A DNA stretch of 64,000 nucleotides from Porcincola sp945869225 (lineage in GTDB: Bacteria; Bacillota; Clostridia; Lachnospirales; Lachnospiraceae): contig NZ_JBQKGW010000005.1 in NCBI RefSeq assembly GCF_052118625.1, positions 1-64,000 of the forward strand, read 5' to 3'. This document shows, one piece after another, positions 7,300 to 15,479 of the stretch. The notes under the pieces are model-generated. The model saw nothing but the letters and a program-made list of their open reading frames with translations, did no database searches and was not told where the DNA came from. Each line of letters opens with the position of its first letter. Position 1 is the first letter of the stretch. The position numbers and the translations under genes were made by a program.

Positions 7300-7355
7300 T
7301 CCCATTAAAAAAGACCGGCAGGTTTGATCCCGCTGGCCTCTTGCCGCTTTTTCAC
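7300..7355 (-). terminator. Terminator between membrane protein and MazF-like gene
   Basis: On the minus strand CGGCA...TGCCG with an inner GG/CC pairing is followed by TCTTTTTT, just upstream of the MazF-like gene. The stem has a bulge, so strength is moderate. Confidence 0.5.
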
Positions 7356-7411
7356 AATATCAATATACCAGTTTCCACAAGGTAATGCGTCCAACAGATT
7401 ACTCACGTAAC

Positions 7412-7873
7412 TCATCTCATCCTAGGGGTAAATTTACTGTAGCCCAACAGACCGAGTGCAACAACTCCCAAGCCAACAAACACCCATGGCCATGCATGCA
7501 TTCGCCCCATCTCCTCTTTCTCGAATTCACGGCTTTCAGCATCTGCTTTGACGGAGTCCTGCCTGCACTGGATAATTTCCTGAAGATATCCCTCGCGTTC
7601 CTCCTTAGTCAAATCGTCTCGCTGCAGCTCCTTTTCACATGCTTTGATGGTCGCGTCGTTCTGCTCGTGTACAACCTTCCTGGAGTTGATATCTGCCTGA
7701 ATAACCTTCTTGCTGTAGTTCATGTCATCTTTAGCGTTCTTAAACAGCTCGGTCCAGTAATTATCCTCTTTCTTCACACTGCGCTCTTTTGGTGCTTCTT
7801 CTACAAGATCGCCACCCACCTGTGCGACGACCACAGGGTTCTCAATTTCTTCATTGGTAATGGTTTCCTGCAT
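7412..7873 (-). CDS. Coiled-coil protein with C-terminal membrane anchor
   Basis: A 153-residue protein starting MQETITNEEIENP (AAAGGAG six bases upstream). The middle (about residues 45-120) is charged and helical with coiled-coil character (SRKVVHEQNDATIKACEKEL, QRDDLTKEEREGYL). A single hydrophobic helix near the end (WPWVFVGLGVVALGLLGY) is followed by a short basic tail, giving an N-in tail-anchored topology. It overlaps the previous gene by about 20 bases. Function unknown. Confidence 0.65.
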   Translation of the reverse strand: MQETITNEEIENPVVVAQVGGDLVEEAPKERSVKKEDNYWTELFKNAKDDMNYSKKVIQADINSRKVVHEQNDATIKACEKELQRDDLTKEEREGYLQEIIQCRQDSVKADAESREFEKEEMGRMHAWPWVFVGLGVVALGLLGYSKFTPRMR

Positions 7874-8348
7874 GTTTTTCTCCTTTGTCATCTTCGTTAA
7901 GAATCTCGACAATCCGCTCAATCTTCTGATTGGACCTGTCATCAGTACATTTCAGTAGTTTCGCAAATTGGATCATTGCTTCGAAACGGTCAATCTCGTT
8001 TTCTGTGTTTGCCACTTCAACAGGAGTATCCTCTATCTCAAAATAGGTAAGCAGTCTCCGACTTTTTACGTGTGGCTCGTACTTTTCCGGATATTTCTTC
8101 AGCAAATAGATAGAAATACCTCGAAGCCGGTTTCCATAAGCAAAATTCTCTGCCATTGATTCCGGTATCCTGATTTCCACGTATACATACTCACACTGCT
8201 CGTCTGGCATCGGATATCCAAGCTGTATGTCAAAGCGAGCATATAGATTCAATGATGCCTTCTCCGCAGCCTCCCGAATATCCTGCAGATAATCAACGGC
8301 CTTAATCGTAGGGTCTGCAAACTCAATCTGAATTTTCTTCGTTACCAT
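7851..8348 (-). CDS. Hypothetical protein under palindromic operator control
   Basis: A 165-residue soluble protein (MVTKKIQIEFADPTIKAVDY) with several Tyr-rich strands (CEYVYVEIRIPES) and a charged helical C-terminus. AGGAGG precedes the ATG by eight bases. It heads a two-gene minus-strand unit with the membrane-anchored protein. Its promoter overlaps two palindromes (8363-8376 and 8397-8420), which points to repressor control. No family recognised. Confidence 0.65.
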   Translation of the reverse strand: MVTKKIQIEFADPTIKAVDYLQDIREAAEKASLNLYARFDIQLGYPMPDEQCEYVYVEIRIPESMAENFAYGNRLRGISIYLLKKYPEKYEPHVKSRRLLTYFEIEDTPVEVANTENEIDRFEAMIQFAKLLKCTDDRSNQKIERIVEILNEDDKGEKHAGNHYQ

Positions 8349-8362
8349 TTTGCTGACCTCCT

Positions 8363-8420
8363 CTCTACATGTAGAGTATCACAGTTCTATACCTTTGTAA
8401 ATAGCATTAATGTTATTTAC
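8363..8420 (-). promoter_or_regulatory. Promoter with two palindromic operators
   Basis: On the minus strand TTTACA (8401-8396), 17 bases, then TACTCT (8378-8373). A near-perfect 24-bp palindrome with one mismatched pair (8397-8420; GTAAATA and TATTTAC at its ends) overlaps the -35. A perfect 14-bp palindrome, CTCTACATGTAGAG (8363-8376), covers the -10 and start region. The layout suggests tight repression of the divergently placed minus-strand gene. Confidence 0.55.
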
Positions 8421-8538
8421 ATTGTTTCTTTCGCTTTACCGATGACTCTTGTTATTTCAACATTTAATTGTTAATATATTATTGTAATAGCTTCATTAAT
8501 TTAAAGCTTTAATCTTAATTGTATGTGAGGTTTTATGC

Positions 8539-9177
8539 ATGGATACAATAGAAAATGGTAAGGCCTATGAGCAAGAGCTCACCCGTATCTTCGACAACTG
8601 CAACAAGTATTTTTATAACGGAGAGCTACCGGACGTCATCATCACCTTTGTGCCGACAAAGAATGCACATGGCCACATGACCGTGCGGCCAGTGTGGGTC
8701 TCCCATGATGAGAACGAGGACAAGGCAAAATATGAGCTGAATATCAGTGCCTACACCATCGACCGCTCTCCCGACGAGATCACAGCTACCATGCTCCATG
8801 AACAGGCGCACCTGTATAACATCATTCATAACATCCAAGACTGCACCAACATGGGCAGATATCACAATCGCAAATTCAAGAAAACCGCAGAAGATCACGG
8901 CCTTATATGCTATGAATACAGCAACTACTACGGCTACAACAATACCCGTCTCACGGAGGCCGCAAAGGTGATCGTTCACAGCAAGATTCGGGTGAAGCAG
9001 TTCGAGCTGAAGCGGGTAGAAAATCCCCGGGCGGGAAAGACGCTCATAAAGCTCGTCTGCCCGAACTGTGGAAACTTCTGCTACGTGACAAAACGACAGC
9101 TCGATAGTAATTCCGTCCTCTGTGGCAGTTGCAAACTGCAGATGACACCAAAAAAGGAAAAGAGCCACGATGAGTAA
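8539..9177 (+). CDS. SprT-like zinc metalloprotease-like protein
   Basis: A 212-residue protein with the SprT-like architecture. The HExxH zinc site is HEQAH at residues 87-91 (MLHEQAHLYN), followed by RYHNRKFKK, where the family third ligand usually lies. A C-terminal zinc ribbon uses CPNCG at about 174 and CGSCK at about 195. Eukaryotic relatives cleave DNA-protein crosslinks; phage versions are uncharacterised. GAGG eight bases before the ATG supports the start. It stands alone on the plus strand between two minus-strand groups. Confidence 0.85.
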   Translation: MDTIENGKAYEQELTRIFDNCNKYFYNGELPDVIITFVPTKNAHGHMTVRPVWVSHDENEDKAKYELNISAYTIDRSPDEITATMLHEQAHLYNIIHNIQDCTNMGRYHNRKFKKTAEDHGLICYEYSNYYGYNNTRLTEAAKVIVHSKIRVKQFELKRVENPRAGKTLIKLVCPNCGNFCYVTKRQLDSNSVLCGSCKLQMTPKKEKSHDE

Positions 9178-9198
9178 TGTGCTCACCGTGGCTCCGTC

Positions 9199-9657
9199 TC
9201 AATCCTTCCCGAAAAGAAGAATCTGTAGATGCGTCAGTGCCCGATTTTTTTTATTGTAGGCACTGGACCGCTCAATGTGGAAATGGTCGCAGATGTCGTA
9301 GACAGCTCCGGTCATCCCGATCTCATCATCATAAAAAGTCTGCAGCGTATATTTCTCGTCTTCAGAGAGCTGATCCCAGGCAGGCTGAAACCAGTCCATG
9401 TACTCGACTGCCTGCCGATAGCGCTCCTTCAAAACATCGATCTCTTCGATAGCAGTAAGGATCCGTTCCTCTCCTGCCTGTGGGTTATGACTGTGTGGCA
9501 TCCCGTCCATGGTCGGACTGCCAATACCGGTCATTCGATTCTTCTCCTCGATGATGTCTTGCGCCGTGTTATTGATGATAAATTCCATGCTGTGATAGTC
9601 CTTGATAGCTGCGACCGTTGCCGATCGCTTATCTAGGTACTTCCAGATAATAGACAT
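9199..9657 (-). CDS. ArpU/sigma-like phage transcriptional regulator
   Basis: A 152-residue helical protein resembling ArpU/RinA-type late regulators and sigma region 4. Near the C-terminus YDICDHFHIERSSAYNKKNR forms a helix-turn-helix, preceded by LSEDEKYTLQTFYDDE, as in sigma-like phage regulators. The N-terminal half has a long helical stretch (MEFIINNTAQDIIEEKNRM). Such proteins switch on late phage genes. It could act on the three-part elements at 1.6, 3.15 and 3.96 kb; that link is inference. GGAGG precedes the ATG. Confidence 0.75.
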   Translation of the reverse strand: MSIIWKYLDKRSATVAAIKDYHSMEFIINNTAQDIIEEKNRMTGIGSPTMDGMPHSHNPQAGEERILTAIEEIDVLKERYRQAVEYMDWFQPAWDQLSEDEKYTLQTFYDDEIGMTGAVYDICDHFHIERSSAYNKKNRALTHLQILLFGKD

Positions 9658-9749
9658 AAGTGCTTCCTCCGATCTTGGAAAGTATCAATAGTTCCTCGGA
9701 TTGGCCTGCTTTGTCCTGCTTTGTCATTCTTTGTCCTATCATGTCCGGA

Positions 9750-11144
9750 TTATTCGAGCCGTGCCTTCACAGCCGCGATCAGATTTGCCTGCGTGGTATT
9801 CTTGCTCTCAAGTGCCGCCAGAATATCCTCATCAACAGTGTCCTTGCAGATGATGTGGTGAATGGTCACTGTGTTCTTCTGCCCCTGCCGCCAGAGACGT
9901 GCGTCCATCTGCAAAACATGTTCCAACGACCTGACCTCGCTGAAGTAAATCAGGATATGTGCACCGCCTTTCTGAAGATTGAGACCATGCCCAGCACTGG
10001 CAGGTGAGATAAGCCCAACATCGATCTTCCCCGGCGTATTCCAGTCCTCGATATCCTGCGATGACCTGATCTCTCGCGGATGATATCCAAGATCCGTGAG
10101 CCGCTCCATGATTCGTTCCTTATCATGCTGGTACCAGACGGCGACCAACACAGACTGGCCATTTGCCTGTTCCACGAGATCCTCCAGCATATCCAGTTTT
10201 CGGTTATGGATCACCGAGTAGTTCCGATCCTTGTCGATGTAGATCGCGCCGTTAGCAAGCTGCTGAAGTTTTCCGGACAGCACCGCTGCATTGGCAGCAT
10301 CGACGGTTCCTTCCTTAAGATCCAGAACCATCTCCTTCCGGAACTTGTCATAGAGCTTTCGCTCCTTCCCGTCCATCACGACCTCATGCTTTACATCGAC
10401 TTTGTCCGGCATATCGAGAAAATCCATCGATTTCATGCTGATCGTCATATCACTGATCTTCTTGTAGATAGCCTCTTCTGCTCCCGGCAGCGGCACATAG
10501 TTGTAAATCACACCGGTGTAGGGATTCATAGCACCGGGGCGAAAATATGCCTCCCGGTACCTGCCGATAAATCTTCCGAGGCGCTTCCCCATGTCGAGGA
10601 TAGATACCTCAGCCCACAAATCAAGCAGCCCCTGCGGTGTCGGAGTCCCGGTAAGACCCCAGATCCGTTTGATGTAAGGTCTCACCTTTCTGAGTGCCTT
10701 ATACCGCTCGCTCCTCGCATTCTTGAAAGATGTGATCTCGTCAATAACGACGGTATCGAACGGCCACGGCTGATGGTGCTGTTCCAGATATTCCACCAGC
10801 CATTTCACGTTTTCCCTGTTGATGACGTAGATATTTGCTCTTGTTTTCAGGGCTCTCACCCGTTCTTTGCAGCTTCCGGTCATCACCGACATGCGCAGAT
10901 CTTTTGTGTGCTCCCACTGATCTTTCTCCTGCGGCCAGACATCTCTGGCAACACGAAGGGGCGCAATAATCAGCACCTTTCTGGATTCGAAGGAATCGAA
11001 CAGAAGGTCGACAATGGCAGTCAGGCTGATGATCGTCTTTCCAAGACCCATGGTCAGAATCAGCAAAGCAACAGCATGCGTTTCCACAAATTCCACGGCA
11101 TACCTCTGGTAGTCGTGGAGGTCATCGCGCTTTAACATTCTCAT
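9750..11144 (-). CDS. SNF2-family helicase, phage type
   Basis: A 464-residue superfamily 2 ATPase. Motif I is TMGLGKT at residues 31-37, the DExx box is VVIDEITSFKN near residue 133, motif III is GLTGTPTPQGL, and motifs V-VI are GLNLQKGGAHILIYF and the QMDARLWRQGQ arginine-finger helix. The length is typical of compact phage SNF2-like helicases found beside VRR-NUC nucleases. It probably remodels or unwinds DNA in phage replication or recombination. It overlaps the upstream gene by 23 bases, with GGAGG nine bases before the ATG. Confidence 0.9.
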   Translation of the reverse strand: MRMLKRDDLHDYQRYAVEFVETHAVALLILTMGLGKTIISLTAIVDLLFDSFESRKVLIIAPLRVARDVWPQEKDQWEHTKDLRMSVMTGSCKERVRALKTRANIYVINRENVKWLVEYLEQHHQPWPFDTVVIDEITSFKNARSERYKALRKVRPYIKRIWGLTGTPTPQGLLDLWAEVSILDMGKRLGRFIGRYREAYFRPGAMNPYTGVIYNYVPLPGAEEAIYKKISDMTISMKSMDFLDMPDKVDVKHEVVMDGKERKLYDKFRKEMVLDLKEGTVDAANAAVLSGKLQQLANGAIYIDKDRNYSVIHNRKLDMLEDLVEQANGQSVLVAVWYQHDKERIMERLTDLGYHPREIRSSQDIEDWNTPGKIDVGLISPASAGHGLNLQKGGAHILIYFSEVRSLEHVLQMDARLWRQGQKNTVTIHHIICKDTVDEDILAALESKNTTQANLIAAVKARLE

Positions 11145-11397
11145 TCAATTCTTCCTCCAATGTTTTCTGCAATGTTTTCTGCAGTTTTTCAAGCAGCGCC
11201 GGACCATCAAGGTCGGTGAATATTTGGAAGCGCTGGCTTCGAAAAAACTCCTCCAGTTCCCGGCATTCATCTTTGGCGCTATTGTCTTTCGGATATCTGG
11301 CCCTTTTCCTGTACGCCCGCTTATAATCCCTTGCTGCCTGAAGGATCACTGCATTGCCGAGTCTCTTATAGGCATCCATATGGATCTCACTACTCAT
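11122..11397 (-). CDS. Small phage protein, unknown function
   Basis: A 91-residue basic, helical protein (AARDYKRAYRKRARYPKDN, then ECRELEEFFRSQRF). AAGGAG precedes the ATG, which overlaps the stop of the previous gene (ATGA). It lies between the VRR-NUC operon genes and the SNF2 helicase. Phage genes at this position often encode small DNA-associated proteins, but nothing here proves a role. Confidence 0.65.
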   Translation of the reverse strand: MSSEIHMDAYKRLGNAVILQAARDYKRAYRKRARYPKDNSAKDECRELEEFFRSQRFQIFTDLDGPALLEKLQKTLQKTLEEELNENVKAR

Positions 11398-11735
11398 GGA
11401 ATCTCCTTTCCGATAATGCCTCGCATCTTCCCGGTGATCTCCGAGATCGCCCTCCGGTCGGGATCCTTCTGGCAGATCAGGTCTGACAAAGCAACAGCCT
11501 CGCTCCGGAGCCCTTCCATCACCTGCTTATGGTGTGCGTGGTCCTCGCTGATCAGCTCGTTCAGCTCATGGATACATTCCTCATCGTCTGCATGCTGCAA
11601 GTCAATCTCGTTCATCCACTCCACAACGGCTTCCTTCATCTCCTTCCCCATGTGGGTTTCGATAAGATACAGGAGGTCCTCACCGGAAAGGACCGTGGCG
11701 ATCGTTCCATCCTTCAGTGTGATCAGGCTTCCCAT
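11394..11735 (-). CDS. Acidic hypothetical phage protein
   Basis: A 113-residue acidic helical protein (MGSLITLKDGTIATVLSGED, then HELNELISEDHAHHKQVMEG). GGAGG precedes the ATG, and it overlaps the end of the VRR-NUC gene by 13 bases, so it belongs to the same operon. No family assigned. Confidence 0.65.
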   Translation of the reverse strand: MGSLITLKDGTIATVLSGEDLLYLIETHMGKEMKEAVVEWMNEIDLQHADDEECIHELNELISEDHAHHKQVMEGLRSEAVALSDLICQKDPDRRAISEITGKMRGIIGKEIP

Positions 11736-12019
11736 CCTCTGCCTCCTTCCTGTACTGCCTTGATAATGCCGGGAATCTGATCCGGATCGTCCAGCACGAA
11801 CACCGGAAAACCAAGATGGCGAAGACGGACGTGTCTTCGGATCTGAAGTTTTCTCGGTTTCTGGCCCGGGGATTTCACCTCAACAAATCCGACGTGGCCT
11901 CCCGGCATCATCACCAGACGGTCCGGCATACCATTTGTGGTCGAGAGGAGTTTTATCGCCCAGCCTCCTGCCGCTGTCACCGCTTCTGTCAGTTTCCGTT
12001 CCGTCTGCTTCTCACCCAT
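11723..12019 (-). CDS. VRR-NUC domain nuclease
   Basis: A 98-residue stand-alone VRR-NUC protein of the PD-(D/E)XK superfamily. Visible family signatures are GMPDRLVMMPGGHVGFVEVK (catalytic D, then E-x-K), SPGQKPRKLQ, and a C-terminal VFVLDDPDQI. These small phage nucleases act on branched DNA and usually sit beside a SNF2 helicase, as here. The ATG at 12019 (MGEKQTERKLTEAV) matches the usual family start and has GGAGG ten bases upstream; an earlier in-frame ATG is less likely. Confidence 0.9.
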   Translation of the reverse strand: MGEKQTERKLTEAVTAAGGWAIKLLSTTNGMPDRLVMMPGGHVGFVEVKSPGQKPRKLQIRRHVRLRHLGFPVFVLDDPDQIPGIIKAVQEGGRGWEA

Positions 12020-12237
12020 TTCACGTATTCCTCCCATGCTTCATCAAAAGTATCGAGACAGGCTCCGCAGGCACCGTGATCACAGAGATAGTTGTAGAGA
12101 TAGCCATGCCAGCCACGGATCTTACTGTTCTCGTTTCTCGGGAACTTCTCTTTATCTTCCTTCATGTCCCTCGCAAGATCTCCCATCGGGGTGTCGTCGT
12201 CGATATGCTTCCTCGTCATATATGTGTAAAACGTCAT
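11989..12237 (-). CDS. YozE-like SAM-fold protein
   Basis: An 82-residue protein starting MTFYTYMTRKHIDDDTPMGD, which matches the YozE SAM-like family (short helical bundle; F-Y-x-Y/W start and a C-terminal CLDTFDEAWEEYVKWV helix). Function unknown. AGGAGG seven bases before the ATG at 12237 fixes the start; the longer open frame runs into the repeat region and is rejected. It overlaps the VRR-NUC gene by 31 bases. Confidence 0.8.
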   Translation of the reverse strand: MTFYTYMTRKHIDDDTPMGDLARDMKEDKEKFPRNENSKIRGWHGYLYNYLCDHGACGACLDTFDEAWEEYVKWVRSRRNGN

Positions 12238-12275
12238 CTCAAATCCTCCTCGTGAATTCATCACCAAATGTATGA

Positions 12276-12490
12276 GTGTAGGTCGTGCAGATACCCTGCT
12301 ATCCCCTCTCCTATAGGAAAAACTGCTTTTTCTATACATCGCGTAATTCGGTCAGGTATCTGCACGACCTACACGAATTGTCAAAAAACCTTATATTTAC
12401 GGACTTTGACGGACCTTTGCGCGAAACATCGATCTACACTGCCCTACACCGAACTACATGTTTTTGTGATGGAACAGCGCCTCCTGTCCC
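12276..12490. repeat. Palindromic module, copy 1 of 2 (candidate origin)
   Basis: A 20-bp arm, GTGTAGGTCGTGCAGATACC (12276-12295), is repeated exactly inverted at 12355-12374. Inside lies a smaller AT-rich hairpin (TATAG...CTATA). After the right arm come a GTCAAA/TTTGAC stem (about 12379-12409) and three degenerate 10-bp sites containing CTACA (about 12432-12462). The module sits directly downstream of the primase/helicase gene, as phage origins often do. No gene is convincing in 12238-12702. Confidence 0.6.
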
Positions 12491-12506
12491 GTCACGATGT
12501 ATAGGA

Positions 12507-12702
12507 GTGTAGGTCGTGCAGATACCCTATTACCCCCTCTCATATATGAATAACTAATTTTTCATATATCGCGTAATTGGGCCAGGTATCTGCACGACCT
12601 ACACGAATTGTCAAAAAGCCTTAAATTTCCGGGCTTTGATGAACCTCTGCGCGTTTTGCCAATCTACACTGATCTACACCGATCTACACACTTTGGCGAT
12701 AA
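12507..12702. repeat. Palindromic module, copy 2 of 2 (candidate origin)
   Basis: The same 20-bp inverted arms recur at 12507-12526 and 12585-12604, exactly 231 bp after copy 1 for the left arm. The internal hairpin sequence differs (ATATATGAA...TTCATATAT) but still pairs. The downstream iterons are cleaner here: three tandem 10-bp units of the form ATCTACACYG near 12662-12690. Conservation of pairing rather than sequence suggests a functional structure. Confidence 0.6.
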
Positions 12703-14964
12703 TCAGTCGTCCATGAAATCCGTTTTCACCCGGATGCCGCGAACCAGAACACCCTTGTTGGTACGCTTGCTTGTGATGCCACGGTTCTTCAGTTCCGCAT
12801 AGAACTCTGCCTTGTTACGGATGAACTCGCCAATCCTGTCGCAGTACGTACGATAGCTGTCATACAGATCGCCGGACTTTTCAGTGAGGCCATCACCCAA
12901 CTCGCAGCAGTCCTCCATGAAGTTCGTCATCCAGTCGTTCTCTGCCCGGTACTCATCGATGGCATTCTGAACAACGCTCGGACGCTTCAGATGGCATCCG
13001 GCATCAATGACTTTCTTTGCTCCCTCAATCACCCATGCAAGGATTGCAGGGCCAGCATGGTCGACAAGATAGTCGCCGTAGTTCTTGATGTCGCTCTTGC
13101 CGGAGAATGTCGCATGAAAAGGAATGACCACGAGTCTTCTCCATGTGCCGTCATCGGTTGCACCCACACGAGGCAGGTGGTTGGTATACAGAACGACTGT
13201 GTGTGACGGGATGAACTCGCCCGGGTCCTTGAACTTCTTCTCGCCCTGAATCGGATCGGTCGATGTGATCTGCTTCAGGATAGAGGTGGACAATCTCTGC
13301 CCTTCTTCGAGCTCTGCCGCGATCGCAAGGCGCTTACCCTTCAGCTCTGTGATTTCCCACTTCGTATTGCGCCGGACCCCGACTGTCAGGGTGTCTGCCG
13401 ATATGGAACCGGAGTAATTTCCCAACACATGCGCGATCGAGTTGAAAAACGTCGACTTGCCGTTTCTTCCTCCACCAATTGCAATGTAGAGAGCCTCATT
13501 GAAGATGTGCCCGACAGCGGCAAGCCCCATCACCATCTGAACGTAGTCGATGAGCTCCTGATCGCCGAGGAAGGTCTTCTGCAGCATATCGTCCCAGAGA
13601 TCCTTTCCCTTATCACCGGGATCACACAGCGCCACTTTCGTGAGGTAATCCTCCGCCCTGTGCTCCTGCCGTCCTGCCATTCCCTTCCGAAGATCATAGG
13701 TGGCACCCGGGGTATTCAGAAGAAACGGATCCGCGTCCAAATCTTCAAATTTGATGTGGACCATCGGCTGCGCAGCAGTCATTGCAGAAGACACATAGCG
13801 CATGTTCCGGCGCTGCATGACGAAAGCGCGGTAGCTAAGCGCATGCATATACTCCTGCAGGAACTTTAGCAGATCCCCATTCAGGTCCTTTTCTGCCTTC
13901 TTCCGATCATTGATGAGTTCTTCCGTCACACCCGCATCAAGCAATGCCTGTTTTGTCTTCAGTATCATGAGATCAGCATCCGCAAGCTGCAGATCGAGGA
14001 ACTCCTCCGTCGCGCCGACCGCTGCCGGTGCGGAGATATCCCAGTTGATGCCGTTGTAGCAAAGGAATCCTGTCTGCTCGCAGAAACGGAGTACATCGCC
14101 ATATTCATCGGCCAGCACCTTTGCCTGCCCAATATCGGAGTAGTCCGGCGGTTCAAGGCTTCCTGCAGGCCCTTTCGGTATCGCCTGATTGAACTTATCG
14201 GGCGGGATATACCCGGGCTGAGAGGATACCTTCTTCTCCCACTTCTTTGCCGAGTGCCAGATCTTCGAGAGCTCGTCATCCGAAAGAGGCGGATTACATT
14301 TCTCCGCCTCTTCCATAAAGATCCTGTGCGCCTCCTCACCGCATCCGTAGCGCTTCACTACTCTTCCGGCAAACCGGCTCATCGTCGCATTCCGTTTTCC
14401 CTGCGGGATCTCCTGTGTCTGGCCATCGATCGAGTCAGACTCTTCAAGGAATTCCTCGATCGTCTTCCCGCCTTCGTGCCAGACCACGTTCTTCGATACC
14501 GATCCGTAAATGAAACGGCCTGCATCGAGGGCGTTGTCGTCAAAAAAAGGATATTTCTCCTGCACGGTATGCTTCAGAGCGGTGTAGACATCCGGGTCGG
14601 TGTACTTGTTCGTCCGGAAGTAGATATGGAGCCTGGGTCTTGCACTCTTGCCGTCCTTTGGCATGTTGTTGTGACGACTCTCGGTGATACCAAAATCGAC
14701 ATCCGAGAACTCGTTCGCCAGCTTCTCCGGAGTAATCCAGTCAGCCGGGTCATCGGAGTGATCGTTGTCACAGTCCATCGGGATGCAGTCAGCTTCGATA
14801 AAGTTGCTGCTGCCGCGATAGCTGTTCTTGTACTGTGCGCAGACATGATCTTTGGAAACAGCCGCCCGGAGGGTGTCCTCCGAGCTGACCGTAACCGCAT
14901 TCGGATACCTGCAGTTCTTCTCATCGCCGATGCAGTCGGCTGTAAAAATGTGCATCTCAGTCAT
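12703..14964 (-). CDS. Phage/plasmid primase-helicase, P4 type
   Basis: A 753-residue replication protein. The N-terminal 280 residues look like an archaeo-eukaryotic-type primase: CIPMDCDND supplies the acidic pair and ARPRLHIYF the following motif, with a C-terminal helical primase segment (PPLSDDELSKIWHSAKKW). The C-terminal half is a superfamily 3 helicase of the P4/D5 type with Walker A GGGRNGKSTF near residue 495 and the arginine-containing GTWRRLVVIPF. It would synthesise primers and unwind the origin. The ATG at 14964 overlaps the stop of the upstream gene by eight bases. The candidate origin modules follow immediately. Confidence 0.9.
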   Translation of the reverse strand: MTEMHIFTADCIGDEKNCRYPNAVTVSSEDTLRAAVSKDHVCAQYKNSYRGSSNFIEADCIPMDCDNDHSDDPADWITPEKLANEFSDVDFGITESRHNNMPKDGKSARPRLHIYFRTNKYTDPDVYTALKHTVQEKYPFFDDNALDAGRFIYGSVSKNVVWHEGGKTIEEFLEESDSIDGQTQEIPQGKRNATMSRFAGRVVKRYGCGEEAHRIFMEEAEKCNPPLSDDELSKIWHSAKKWEKKVSSQPGYIPPDKFNQAIPKGPAGSLEPPDYSDIGQAKVLADEYGDVLRFCEQTGFLCYNGINWDISAPAAVGATEEFLDLQLADADLMILKTKQALLDAGVTEELINDRKKAEKDLNGDLLKFLQEYMHALSYRAFVMQRRNMRYVSSAMTAAQPMVHIKFEDLDADPFLLNTPGATYDLRKGMAGRQEHRAEDYLTKVALCDPGDKGKDLWDDMLQKTFLGDQELIDYVQMVMGLAAVGHIFNEALYIAIGGGRNGKSTFFNSIAHVLGNYSGSISADTLTVGVRRNTKWEITELKGKRLAIAAELEEGQRLSTSILKQITSTDPIQGEKKFKDPGEFIPSHTVVLYTNHLPRVGATDDGTWRRLVVIPFHATFSGKSDIKNYGDYLVDHAGPAILAWVIEGAKKVIDAGCHLKRPSVVQNAIDEYRAENDWMTNFMEDCCELGDGLTEKSGDLYDSYRTYCDRIGEFIRNKAEFYAELKNRGITSKRTNKGVLVRGIRVKTDFMDD

Positions 14965-15286
14965 CAATCTGAAGTCCCTCCTCTTCCAGAGTCTTGACGG
15001 CAAACTTGAGAGCCTTCACGAGGTTTCTCAGGTCATCGTCTCCGGTTGCGACCATCGTCACACCGCAGCCGATTCCGTCCTTATCCTTATGCTCCGACAC
15101 CCTGAAGCCCTCTCCCTTCGGATTGCAGATGTGGATGTAGGTCTTGGTGTCTTTCTCATCCCCATCCAGCGTTCCGGTCGTTCCTGCGCTGACCTTGAAA
15201 ATGGAACGTTCACCGTAGACCTCGCGTCCGTAAACGGACATCAGGTCCTTCCCTGCGTCAATAAAATCTTCGCTAACACTAAACAT
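14957..15286 (-). CDS. Small phage protein upstream of primase
   Basis: A 109-residue protein (MFSVSEDFIDAGKDLMSVYG) with beta-strand character in the middle (TYIHICNPKGEGFRVSEHKD) and an acidic C-terminal helix. AAGGAGG precedes the ATG. It is coupled to the primase by an eight-base overlap and is first in the minus-strand replication operon, directly downstream of a repeat copy in the divergent control region. No family assigned. Confidence 0.65.
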   Translation of the reverse strand: MFSVSEDFIDAGKDLMSVYGREVYGERSIFKVSAGTTGTLDGDEKDTKTYIHICNPKGEGFRVSEHKDKDGIGCGVTMVATGDDDLRNLVKALKFAVKTLEEEGLQIDD

Positions 15287-15340
15287 ATAAAGCCTCCTTC
15301 GTGGCTGTTGCTGGTTTCCGACAAGCGCTCTTGCTCATCT

Positions 15341-15380
15341 GATAATCAGCGGACATTTGGAGGCTGTTTTTGTGATGAGG
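15341..15380 (-). promoter_or_regulatory. Control-region repeat, copy a (minus orientation)
   Basis: Reading the minus strand: CATCACAAAAACAG, then CTCCAAATGTCCGCTGAT. It is the same element as copies b-f but points toward the minus-strand replication operon, 55-94 bases upstream of its first gene. Each copy points toward the operon it precedes, which suggests a promoter or operator role. Confidence 0.55.
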
Positions 15381-15416
15381 AGTGAAAAAAATTTCAAAAA
15401 GTTTCTGAGCAACCAC

Positions 15417-15470
15417 AGAACACCGGAGTTTCTTCCTAATAAAAACAGGAATACAACTCCGGTGTTTTGC
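15417..15470. terminator. 12-bp-stem hairpin in the divergent region
   Basis: AACACCGGAGTT (15419-15430) pairs perfectly with AACTCCGGTGTT (15455-15466), followed by TTTTGC on the plus strand. It looks like an intrinsic terminator and may insulate the two divergent operons. No gene is convincing in 15287-15791. Confidence 0.6.
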
Positions 15471-15479
15471 TGTGTGACC

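Noticed and set aside
10080..11135. A 351-codon plus-strand open frame
   Set aside because: Antisense to the SNF2 helicase, which has all motifs intact.
12268..12512. Plus-strand frames across the palindromic modules; also the idea of a CRISPR array
   Set aside because: Frames lie in inverted repeats with no protein similarity. Only two units with internal palindromes and no regular short spacers, so not CRISPR.
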